DNA of 64,000 bases, taken from assembly GCF_026240635.1 (NCBI RefSeq), contig NZ_CP110848.1, positions 2,517,501 to 2,581,500 on the forward strand. Reading direction: 5' to 3'. The notes under the pieces were generated by a model. It was not told the origin of the DNA and made no database searches. It was given only the letters and a program-made list of their open reading frames with translations. The stretch is from Trichothermofontia sichuanensis B231. GTDB taxonomy: Bacteria; Cyanobacteriota; Cyanobacteriia; B231. Shown piece after piece: positions 37,416-45,193 of the stretch (positions are counted from its first letter, which is position 1; each line of letters starts with the position of its first letter). The position numbers and the translations under genes were made by a program.

Positions 37416-38267
37416 TTAACGATTTGTCCCGAATTCAACTCCCAGGCGTGGGCATCTCAACACATCCCCAATCCGCAAAATTTTTCCAGCCTCGCTGGGG
37501 GGGATGCGGGTGTTCACAGCCAGTCGATAAAAATGATTGAAGCGGGAACGGGCCACGGTATCGGGTAAGGTGGCCGATCGCTGGGCAATGAACTGCTGCT
37601 TAAAGTCGGGCAACACCTCGCCGGTCAGGGGATGGCGGGTTGGGACAAGGCAGCGTTGGCAGGGGTTGATGCCCTGGAGATGAACTGGGCCAATCTGGAA
37701 ATCCACAGGGCAGTTCGGAGCATCGCTATAGAGGTGATCTTCCCAGAAGGCTGGCACATGGGTAATTTCCAGGTTAGTCCGAAATCGCTGGCGCACTTCG
37801 AGCAGGGAGAGGCCATAGGCCGCATACCAATCGGCCACGGTGAGTAAGGTGGCCGTACTCACGATCGTGGGACCATAGGCCACCGGATCATCAGGAAACC
37901 CCCGGTGCTGGTTTTGCTGGAGGGTGACCGGGAAGCCGAGAAAATCACTTAACCACTGGGCCAAGCGCGATCGCTCTTCATCAAGATGAAAGGTTGAGGC
38001 GGTGCGGGTTTCCTGTACCCGCAGCGTTGCCGTGCGGCAGATCAGATCAAAGGTGGCGCGGATGCGGTGCAGTTGGGGATAGCGTTTAGCGTTAACCCAG
38101 TTACCTTGCTGATCGACGATCGCGAATTCGCGATCGTACCGTAGGGTTCCTCCCGGCGACAGGACAACCTTGGTAACTTCTACCCCATCAAGCGATTTGA
38201 TCGGGTAGACAATAATGTGACTGAGGATAGGCGCTTCGCCCTGGGCTAATTCCACAAGTCCATCCAA
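37416..38267 (-). CDS. MOSC domain protein with MOSC N-terminal barrel
   Basis: A 283-residue protein. The N-terminal MOSC_N beta-barrel (ILSHIIVYPIKSLDGVEV, GTLRYDREFAIVDQQGNWVNAKRYP) is followed by a MOSC domain with the conserved cysteine in HLQGINPCQRCLVPTRHP. MOSC proteins bind molybdenum cofactor and reduce N-hydroxylated or related substrates; the substrate here is unknown. It begins right at the serA stop codon. Starts available are TTG 38267 and GTG 38255; the latter has a GGA a few bases upstream. It is convergent with moaC across copy A6, a functional link worth noting. Confidence 0.88.
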   Translation of the reverse strand: MDGLVELAQGEAPILSHIIVYPIKSLDGVEVTKVVLSPGGTLRYDREFAIVDQQGNWVNAKRYPQLHRIRATFDLICRTATLRVQETRTASTFHLDEERSRLAQWLSDFLGFPVTLQQNQHRGFPDDPVAYGPTIVSTATLLTVADWYAAYGLSLLEVRQRFRTNLEITHVPAFWEDHLYSDAPNCPVDFQIGPVHLQGINPCQRCLVPTRHPLTGEVLPDFKQQFIAQRSATLPDTVARSRFNHFYRLAVNTRIPPSEAGKILRIGDVLRCPRLGVEFGTNR

Positions 38268-39851
38268 CTAGAGCCGTACTGTATAGGCATCCCGAATCCC
38301 TGGTACTTTCAGTATTTCCGCTACGATCCCCTCTGGCAGTGGATCATCAATACTCAGGACCATCACCGCATCGCCCCGGACAATTTTGCGACCCACCTGC
38401 ATACTGGCAATGTTGACATTAAAGCTGCCTAGCAGGGAGCCAATTTTACCAATGATCCCCGGCATATCGCGGTGGCGGGTAAACACCATATAGCGGCTAG
38501 GGGCCACGCTGATCGGAAAATCATCGACGCTGGTAATTCGGACTTCACTCTCTCCCAGTAGCGCTCCGGTCACCGTATGTTCTCCTAGGGAGCCGGTAGC
38601 GGTCAGGCGCAATGAACCGGAATAGTCCCGTACTGATCCGTCCCGCGTTTCCACCACGCGAATTCCCCGCTCCCGTGCCTCCAGGGTGGCGTTGACGTAA
38701 TTCACCCGTTCTTGCAGGGCTGGCGACAGTAAGCCTTTGAGGGAGGCCACGACGATCGGCTGGGTTTGGGTATCGGCCAGTTCGCCTTGCAGGGTCACAT
38801 TCAACGACTCGACCCGACCCCCGGCCAGTTGCCCCACGAGGTTGCCCAGGGTTTCTGCCAGTTCCAGATAGGGCCGCATTTTTTCCAAAATGTCGGGATA
38901 CAGCCCTGGGATATTGACCGCCGAACGGGCCGGTAGCCCCAGCAGCACATCCCGAATCTGTTCGGCCACATCGACGGAAACGTTGATTTGGGCTTCAGCG
39001 GTGGAAGCGCCTAAGTGAGGGGTCAGGATAATTCGCTGACCAAGGTGGCGCAGGGGGGAGTCGGCTTCCAAGGGTTCATTTTCAAAGACATCCAGGGCCG
39101 CTCCGGCAATTTGGCCGTTGGCGATCGCCTGGGCCAGCGCCGCTTCATCAATGACTCCACCCCGGGCGCAGTTGATAATCCGCGCCGTTGGCTTCATCTT
39201 GGCCAGAACCTCGGCGTTGATTAAATGGGCAGTTTCCTTCGTTTTCGGGACATGCAGGGTAATAAAATCGGCTTCCTGGAACAGCAGGTCTAGATCCACT
39301 AGGCGACAGCCGATCTGTTCGGCCCGTTCACGGGAGATGAATGGATCATAGGCTAGGAGCTTCATTTCCATTGCTTTGGCGATCGTGGCGACGTGGGAGC
39401 CAATTTTCCCCAGCCCGATAATTCCCAGGGTCTTCTTATAAACTTCAGTCCCAATGAATTGATTGCGCTTCCACTCCCCGCTTTTAACCGAAGCGTTGGC
39501 ATCGGGGATATGGCGAGCCAGGGAGAGCATCATGGCTACGGCGTGTTCGGCAGCAGCGATCGTATTGCCTTCAGGCGAGTTGACCACCACAATCCCTTGA
39601 CGGGTGGCGGCTTCCACGTCCACATTGTCAACCCCGACGCCGGCGCGACCAATGATCTTGAGTTGGGTGCCCGCTTCGATCATTTCCTTGGTAACCCGTG
39701 TGCCCGAGCGAATCATCAGCGCGTCGTACTCCGGCATAATCCGCACCAGTTCTTCCGGTGGCAGACCAACTTTGACGTCAACTTGGGCAACTTGTTGCAG
39801 GATATCGATTCCCGCTTGATCAATCGTGTCGGAAACAAGGACCTTGGGCAT
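38268..39851 (-). CDS. serA: D-3-phosphoglycerate dehydrogenase
   Basis: Catalyses the first step of serine synthesis from 3-phosphoglycerate, with NAD. The 527 residues match the long three-domain form. The catalytic domain has IRSGTRVTKEMIEAG. The nucleotide-binding motif is TLGIIGLGKIGSHVATIAKA, and the catalytic Arg/Glu/His set lies in INCARGGVIDEAALAQA and LTPHLGASTAEAQ. The allosteric intervening domain and the C-terminal ACT domain follow (YMVFTRHRDMPGIIGKIGSL). The MOSC gene follows directly on the same strand. ATG start at 39851. Confidence 0.97.
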   Translation of the reverse strand: MPKVLVSDTIDQAGIDILQQVAQVDVKVGLPPEELVRIMPEYDALMIRSGTRVTKEMIEAGTQLKIIGRAGVGVDNVDVEAATRQGIVVVNSPEGNTIAAAEHAVAMMLSLARHIPDANASVKSGEWKRNQFIGTEVYKKTLGIIGLGKIGSHVATIAKAMEMKLLAYDPFISRERAEQIGCRLVDLDLLFQEADFITLHVPKTKETAHLINAEVLAKMKPTARIINCARGGVIDEAALAQAIANGQIAGAALDVFENEPLEADSPLRHLGQRIILTPHLGASTAEAQINVSVDVAEQIRDVLLGLPARSAVNIPGLYPDILEKMRPYLELAETLGNLVGQLAGGRVESLNVTLQGELADTQTQPIVVASLKGLLSPALQERVNYVNATLEARERGIRVVETRDGSVRDYSGSLRLTATGSLGEHTVTGALLGESEVRITSVDDFPISVAPSRYMVFTRHRDMPGIIGKIGSLLGSFNVNIASMQVGRKIVRGDAVMVLSIDDPLPEGIVAEILKVPGIRDAYTVRL

Positions 39852-40199
39852 GGGTTCAACAACGTTAAGGAGTAGGGGCTGACTCCACTAGCCAGTCTGG
39901 GACTTGGGCAGCAGGCTGCGGTTGCCCAACTGTGGGATTCAGTAACAGCCGCGATCAACCGGCAGGGTGATCACAACGCAGCCCAGGGGACTGCCAATAC
40001 CCTATTTTACTGTGTTGCGTCCGGTATCAACGCTCCCGCAGGGAGACGATCGGGGGGCTATCTCTATGACAGTTGCTGTTGCGCAGAGGTTGTCCCATTC
40101 TATCCCTGGTCAGGGGCAGGGGACCCCGGTTTACCTCAAAACCGCTGCGCTTAGGGCAAGATAGATCAGCCCCAATACCCGAGTATCAACTCAACCCTG
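39852..40199. other. intergenic region between divergent serA and dprA
   Basis: 348 bases holding the promoters of both genes. I see no repeat element, RNA gene or riboswitch in it. Confidence 0.4.
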
Positions 40200-41324
40200 A
40201 TGTCAACCCCGATGAGCGAACGTGCCTTTTGGTTAGCCTGGTCCCAAATTGAGGGTCTGGGGACAACGTTGATTCGCCGCTTGGCACAGCAGTTAGGTTC
40301 GCTGGCAACAGCGTGGGAGGCGGATTTGGCGGCTGTGGGTCAGGTTGAGGGGATTGGCCCGCAATTGCTGGAGCGTATTGCGATCGCCCGTCGGCATCGT
40401 GATCCCCTGACGGATTGGCAGCAACACCAGCAGAACAATCCCCACTTCTGGCTCCCGATCGACCCCGACTATCCTCGGCTATTGCTGGAAATTCCCAGCC
40501 CCCCCAGTGTGCTCTACTATCGGGGCCAGGTGGATACCCGAGAACTGCAAGGGCGGATCTGCGCGATCGCGATCGTCGGCACGCGTGACCCTTCTGAGTA
40601 TGGACGGCGTTGGACCCGGCGCATCGCCACGGCCCTAGCGCAACAGGGAGTGGTGGTGGTTTCTGGTATGGCGGAGGGGATTGACATGGAAGCCCATGCA
40701 GCCTGTTTGGAAGCTGGGGGGCGGACGATCGCCGTTCTGGGGACTGGGGTGGATCAGATCTATCCCCGCCGCAATCGGGAACTGTACTACCGGATTTGCC
40801 AACAGGGCTGGGTGACCAGTGAGTATCCCGCTGGCACTCAACCCGATCGCTTTCACTTCCCCCGCCGCAACCGCATTATTGCCGGACTGGCACGGGCGGT
40901 ACTGGTTATGGAAGCTCCTAGTAAATCCGGGGCACTGATCACGGCGCATCTGGCCAATGAGTTTGGTCGAGAGGTTTATGTGCTGCCCGGTTCCCTGGAT
41001 AATCCGCGATCGCTGGGCTGCCTCGGCCTACTGCAACGGGGTGCCCAAGTTATCCTGAGCGAAGGGGATCTCCTCCAGCAATTGGGGGCCATTCCGGCTT
41101 TGGATGCTGACCCAATGCCAACTCCCAGTTCCCAACCCCTGCCTAACCTGGAACCTCACCTGGCTAGGGTATTAGCGGCTGTCCCAGCAGAAGCCACGTC
41201 CCTCGATCAAATTGTGCTAACGACTCATTTGGAAACGGGGACCGTCAGCAGTGCTCTCATGCAGTTAGAAATGCTGGATCTGGTCACCCAGTTACCAGGA
41301 CTGCGTTACCAACGACTGCGGTAG
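40200..41324 (+). CDS. dprA: DNA-processing protein DprA (Smf)
   Basis: Binds incoming single-stranded DNA and loads RecA during natural transformation. The N-terminal region has an HhH-like segment (AVGQVEGIGPQLLERIA). The Rossmann-like DprA domain has AIVGTRDPSEYGRR, VVVSGMAEGIDMEAHAACLE, VLGTGVDQIYPRRNREL, FPRRNRIIAGLA and VYVLPGSLDNPRSLG. A winged-helix C terminus (LDQIVLTTHLETGTVSSAL) completes it. The length of 374 is typical. It suggests, but does not prove, competence for DNA uptake. Confidence 0.96.
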   Translation: MSTPMSERAFWLAWSQIEGLGTTLIRRLAQQLGSLATAWEADLAAVGQVEGIGPQLLERIAIARRHRDPLTDWQQHQQNNPHFWLPIDPDYPRLLLEIPSPPSVLYYRGQVDTRELQGRICAIAIVGTRDPSEYGRRWTRRIATALAQQGVVVVSGMAEGIDMEAHAACLEAGGRTIAVLGTGVDQIYPRRNRELYYRICQQGWVTSEYPAGTQPDRFHFPRRNRIIAGLARAVLVMEAPSKSGALITAHLANEFGREVYVLPGSLDNPRSLGCLGLLQRGAQVILSEGDLLQQLGAIPALDADPMPTPSSQPLPNLEPHLARVLAAVPAEATSLDQIVLTTHLETGTVSSALMQLEMLDLVTQLPGLRYQRLR

Positions 41325-41508
41325 CTAACAGACTGCACAGATTAAGAATGGCCCTTACCCCCAGCCCCTCTCCCCAGGGAGAGGGGTGCTAGATCGGTTC
41401 CTCTGTTAGGGGATGCGGGTCTTCATTCACTGACGTACACCGACCGCGTTTAAGTACGCAAAACTAGCTAGCTCAATGCGGCAGGCCAGAGACACCAGTG
41501 CTTGGGGG

Positions 41509-42033
41509 CTAAAGCTGACCACAATCAGCGATGACCACAGGCTGGCTGGTGCGACCACTGGCGCTGCCCGCCTGCTCCATCTGGCGAACTACCTCCATCC
41601 CCTCGATAACCCTGCCAAAGACCACGTGCTTGCCATCAAGCCAGGGGGTGGCCACCGTCGTCAGGAAAAACTGGGAGCCGTTGGTATTGGGACCCGCATT
41701 CGCCATACTCAGCAGACCGGGTCCCGTATGCTTGAGTTGGAAATTCTCATCCGGGAAGGTGCGTCCATAGATCGACTCACCCCCTGTACCATTGCCGCGG
41801 GTGAAGTCGCCCCCCTGGCACATAAAGTTGGGGATGATGCGATGGAAGGTCGATCCCTTAAAGTGCAGGGGTTTGCCAGACGCTCCCATTCCTTTCTCCC
41901 CTGTACAGAGGGCACGGAAGTTCTCGGCAGTCTGGGGTGCAATATCTGCGCGTAACTCCATCACAATCCGTCCGGCAGGCTGGTTGCCGATCGTGATATC
42001 AAAAAAAACCTGAGGGTTGGTGGCGTCAGTCAT
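41509..42033 (-). CDS. cyclophilin-type peptidyl-prolyl isomerase
   Basis: Speeds proline isomerisation in protein folding. The 174-residue single cyclophilin domain is complete: [52 protein letters not shown] with the catalytic arginine, [17 protein letters not shown] and [18 protein letters not shown]. There is no signal peptide, so it is cytoplasmic. The frame is open 57 codons further up, but the ATG at 42033 ([12 protein letters not shown]) is the natural start. Transcribed alone, divergent from sasA. Confidence 0.95.
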   Translation of the reverse strand: MTDATNPQVFFDITIGNQPAGRIVMELRADIAPQTAENFRALCTGEKGMGASGKPLHFKGSTFHRIIPNFMCQGGDFTRGNGTGGESIYGRTFPDENFQLKHTGPGLLSMANAGPNTNGSQFFLTTVATPWLDGKHVVFGRVIEGMEVVRQMEQAGSASGRTSQPVVIADCGQL

Positions 42034-42390
42034 AGAATCTAGTGTCCGATGGATTTCCGCTAGGGTTTCGATAGGTGTTCGCGGGCAAGCTAGTTCGTTG
42101 CCTATTAGCTGCACATTAGGGGTTAGGGGCAGACCGCCGACTGGATCACCCGTGCTATCCCTGTAACTTCCGGCAGCCTGAGTCAGGGGAGTGTGCCCCA
42201 TCATCTGCCGCTATTGTGCCATTGGTACGACACCAATACCAAACGTCTGCCGTTGGCTGATGATTTACGCCCGGTTGGGGCAATCGACCGCCACCGCCCC
42301 GATGGATTTGCCGTCAAGATGAAAAAAAAGTAAAAAAGTAATAAGGTGAATCTTGCCAACAGCTTATTCCTGTCAAATCCTGGAATCTAC
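42034..42390. other. intergenic region upstream of sasA
   Basis: About 360 bases with an A-rich stretch (GATGAAAAAAAAGTAAAAAAG) shortly before sasA. It contains no repeat element or RNA gene that I recognise. Confidence 0.4.
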
Positions 42391-43569
42391 ATGCAGGTCC
42401 CTTCTGTACCCCCATCCCCCAATGCGGAGGCTCCCCTCCAACTCCTGCTGTTTGTAGATAAGCGCCCCAACTCCAGGGAGCAAATTCGGCAGATTCGCAG
42501 TTACCTGAAGGAGTTAGAGGCCCATTTTGACTATGACCTCCAAGTGATTGATGTCAGTGAACAGCCCTACCTGGTAGAGCACTTTAAGCTTGTGGTCACA
42601 CCGGCTCTGATCAAGATTCATCCCGAACCACGCCAAACTTTAACGGGCAATAATCTGGTACTCCAGATTGGGTACTGCTGGCCCCGCTGGCAACGATCGG
42701 TGGAAGAGTATCTGGCGGCGTGTCAGACCCAGCCGACCCCGCTGGAGGCGGCTTCCGATCGCCCCCGTATCTCATCGATCGTGAATACGGCTGAGTTGAT
42801 ACGCCTGTCGGATGAAATTTTTCACCTGAAGCAACAACAGGAGGAGCTTAAGGAGCAACTGGAGTTCAAAGATCGCATTATTGCCATGCTGGCCCATGAT
42901 CTGCGCAATCCGCTGACCGCGGCGGCGATCGCGGTTGAAACCCTGGAACTCAGCCAAGACCCCAACGATGTGCGGGCCTCTCGCCTAACCCCGGCGCTCA
43001 CAAGCCAACTGCTGAAACATGCTCGCACCCAGATCCGCGAGATCGATCGCATGATCACTGATATTTTGCAAGCAGCACGGGGGAATACAACGGAAATTCG
43101 CGTGCAGCCCCAGGTGCTAAACCTGGGGCAATTATGTACCTCTACCCTTGAACAATTTAAGGAAAAGCTACAACTCAAAGCCCAGCGTCTCGAAACCGAT
43201 ATTCCCGCTGATCTGCCTCTGGTGTATGCCGATCGCGAATGGGTACGACAAGTGTTATTAAATCTCCTCGACAATGCCAGTAAATATACGCCTGAATTTG
43301 GTGTTATCCAGGTCTCGATCCTGCATCGAACCACGCAAAAGGTCCAAGTGAGTGTATGCGACAATGGACCCGGCATTCCGGAGGCCGATCGGGAACGGAT
43401 TTTCAAGGAAAAAGTCCGGCTACCCCGCGATGAAGGTCAGGAGGGCTATGGTTTAGGACTCTCCCTCTGTCAACGGGTGATTCGTGCCCATTATGGTCAA
43501 ATTTGGGTCGATTCGGTTGTTAACCAGGGGAGTTGTTTTCACTTTACCCTACCCGTTTATCGTACCTAA
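42391..43569 (+). CDS. sasA: circadian clock histidine kinase SasA
   Basis: KaiC-interacting sensor kinase that passes circadian time to the regulator RpaA. The N-terminal KaiB-like thioredoxin-fold domain (residues 14-105: [20 protein letters not shown] and [20 protein letters not shown]) is the diagnostic feature. The HisKA domain has the phosphorylatable histidine in [20 protein letters not shown], and the ATPase domain has [32 protein letters not shown] and [13 protein letters not shown]. It is soluble, with no transmembrane segment. The ATG at 42391 is chosen over a GTG 15 codons upstream. A dipeptidase gene follows 23 bases downstream. Confidence 0.95.
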   Translation: MQVPSVPPSPNAEAPLQLLLFVDKRPNSREQIRQIRSYLKELEAHFDYDLQVIDVSEQPYLVEHFKLVVTPALIKIHPEPRQTLTGNNLVLQIGYCWPRWQRSVEEYLAACQTQPTPLEAASDRPRISSIVNTAELIRLSDEIFHLKQQQEELKEQLEFKDRIIAMLAHDLRNPLTAAAIAVETLELSQDPNDVRASRLTPALTSQLLKHARTQIREIDRMITDILQAARGNTTEIRVQPQVLNLGQLCTSTLEQFKEKLQLKAQRLETDIPADLPLVYADREWVRQVLLNLLDNASKYTPEFGVIQVSILHRTTQKVQVSVCDNGPGIPEADRERIFKEKVRLPRDEGQEGYGLGLSLCQRVIRAHYGQIWVDSVVNQGSCFHFTLPVYRT

Positions 43570-43592
43570 ATGCTTCGCTTGCGCCCCTCCGT

Positions 43593-44282
43593 ATGAGACC
43601 CTACTTGACGGTACCCATTCAAGAATGCGGGGAACCCTTGGTGGCAATTGCGCCTACGATCGCCCGTGTTTTGCCCCATCCCTATCAGCAATTGGGGGCA
43701 CCCTATGGGGATAAATCCCCCTTTTATCTGCGCCAATCCGTTCACGATCGCCTATTGCTGGCCCAAGCCTATCTCACTGCCCGGCAGCCGGGGTGGCGAC
43801 TTCAGGTCTTTGATGCCTATCGTCCTCTTGCTGTTCAGCAATTTATGGTGGACTACACCTGTGACCAGGTGGCTAGGGCACAGGGACTGGATCCGATGCA
43901 CCTCAGCCGGCAGCAGCAGGCGGCGATCGCGGCTCAAGTGCAGCAGTTTTGGGCAGCTCCTAATCCTGATCCAGCCTGCCCGCCGCCCCACAGTACGGGA
44001 TCAGCGATCGATCTGACGCTGTTGGATGCCGCCGGAAACCCCGTGGACATGGGGACAGCGATCGATGAACTGTCGCCGCGATCGGCTCCTGACTATTTTG
44101 CCCACAGTGATGACCCGCAAGCGCAGGCATGGCAGCGATCGCGCCAATTGCTCCAAGACGTGATGCTGGCCGCCGGGTTTTGCCAACATCAATACGAATG
44201 GTGGCACTTTTCCTACGGAGACCAGATGTGGGCCTGGTTTAAAACGCCGGAAAATCCCATTGCCTATTACGGTCGCTGGTAG
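43593..44282 (+). CDS. VanX/DdpX-type D-alanyl-D-alanine dipeptidase (M15)
   Basis: A zinc metallopeptidase of family M15D that would split D-Ala-D-Ala during wall recycling. The zinc site is visible: LQVFDAYRPLAVQ, HSTGSAIDLTLLD (the HxxGxAxD motif) and the C-terminal EWWHFSYGD with the general base and last histidine. The frame opens earlier, but the ATG at 43593 (MRPYLTVPIQECGEPLV) starts just after sasA and matches the family length (229 residues). No signal peptide is visible, so it is cytoplasmic. It is likely co-transcribed with sasA; a functional link is not obvious. Confidence 0.9.
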   Translation: MRPYLTVPIQECGEPLVAIAPTIARVLPHPYQQLGAPYGDKSPFYLRQSVHDRLLLAQAYLTARQPGWRLQVFDAYRPLAVQQFMVDYTCDQVARAQGLDPMHLSRQQQAAIAAQVQQFWAAPNPDPACPPPHSTGSAIDLTLLDAAGNPVDMGTAIDELSPRSAPDYFAHSDDPQAQAWQRSRQLLQDVMLAAGFCQHQYEWWHFSYGDQMWAWFKTPENPIAYYGRW

Positions 44283-44296
44283 CGAACAAGACGTGC

Positions 44297-44401
44297 GCGA
44301 GGTTCCCATTGTGCGAGGTTCCCATCAAGACCAGTTGGTGACTCAAGCCACCACGACACCGGCTTCACGACAGACGGTTCACAACCCACGGTTCACAACC
44401 C
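44297..44401. repeat. two short tandem duplications
   Basis: GCGAGGTTCCCAT occurs at 44297-44309 and 44313-44325. ACGGTTCACAACCC occurs twice without a gap at 44374-44401. Both lie in the gap between the dipeptidase and the exoD-like gene. Confidence 0.6.
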
Positions 44402-44560
44402 ACAGAAAAGCGGCTGCGGCAAAGCAGCGGCTGGTGCATCCTTCCGGTTTCCTGTCGTGTGCAATTAGATTCTGGGCTTTCTGGGCTAAACTCTGCCGGG
44501 AATATGCTTAATTGAGATCAGCTTTTGGGGCGCGCCTGTCCCCCATGCTGTCTGGACTGT

Positions 44561-45193
44561 ATGGCCAAACTCTCTAAAGAACTGCAACGGTATTTTTTTG
44601 AAGAAGAACGCCCCCCTGACGTGACCTTGGATGACATTCTGGAATTGGCGGGTGAACGGACGTTTGGTTTTCTCCTGGTGATTCTGTCGTTGCCGTCGGC
44701 GTTGCCCGTGCCGGCACCGGGCTATTCCACACCTTTTGGCTTTGTCATCTTTCTCCTGGCAGTGCAACTGATTGCAGGCTCAACACGCCCCTGGCTACCG
44801 GAACGAGTGAATCGGTTTGCGATTCCTTTGCCCAAGGCGCAAGCCTTTATCAAAGCAGGGATTCCGTGGCTACAGCGGATTGAAGTCTTGTCACGGCCCC
44901 GGTTAACCCCCCTCTGTACCAGCCGTCTGGGACGCATCACCCTCGGCAGTATGATTGCCCTCATGGCCTGTTCGATGATGTTGCCGATTCCGTTGACCAA
45001 TACCCTCCCGGCAATGGGGATTTTTATTACTGGCTTTGGCCTCCTGGATGATGATGGGGCCATCAGTTTGGCGGGCCTGGTGGTGTGCCTGCTGGGGTTA
45101 ACCCTGACGACCTCTGTCCTGGTTTTTGGGGTTACGGTGGTGAAGGAGTCGATCGTGCTGCTGAAGCAGGGCTTAGGTAGCCTGTTTCGCTAG
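44561..45193 (+). CDS. ExoD family membrane protein
   Basis: A 210-residue protein of the ExoD family, named for exopolysaccharide synthesis in rhizobia. The N terminus carries SLPSALPVPAPGYSTPFGFV, the family's first membrane hairpin. Two or three further hydrophobic segments follow (ITLGSMIALMACSMMLPIPL; LVVCLLGLTLTTSVLVFGV). The exact role is unclear. The ATG at 44561 (MAKLSKELQRYFFEEE) is chosen because the family begins there. The 3' end overlaps the convergent tpsA-like gene by 62 bases. Confidence 0.88.
   Translation: MAKLSKELQRYFFEEERPPDVTLDDILELAGERTFGFLLVILSLPSALPVPAPGYSTPFGFVIFLLAVQLIAGSTRPWLPERVNRFAIPLPKAQAFIKAGIPWLQRIEVLSRPRLTPLCTSRLGRITLGSMIALMACSMMLPIPLTNTLPAMGIFITGFGLLDDDGAISLAGLVVCLLGLTLTTSVLVFGVTVVKESIVLLKQGLGSLFR

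Noticed and set aside
44561-45193. Calling the tpsA-like ORF end or the ExoD end false because they overlap by 62 bases
   Set aside because: Both frames have family features near their ends, and convergent overlaps of this size occur. Neither was trimmed.
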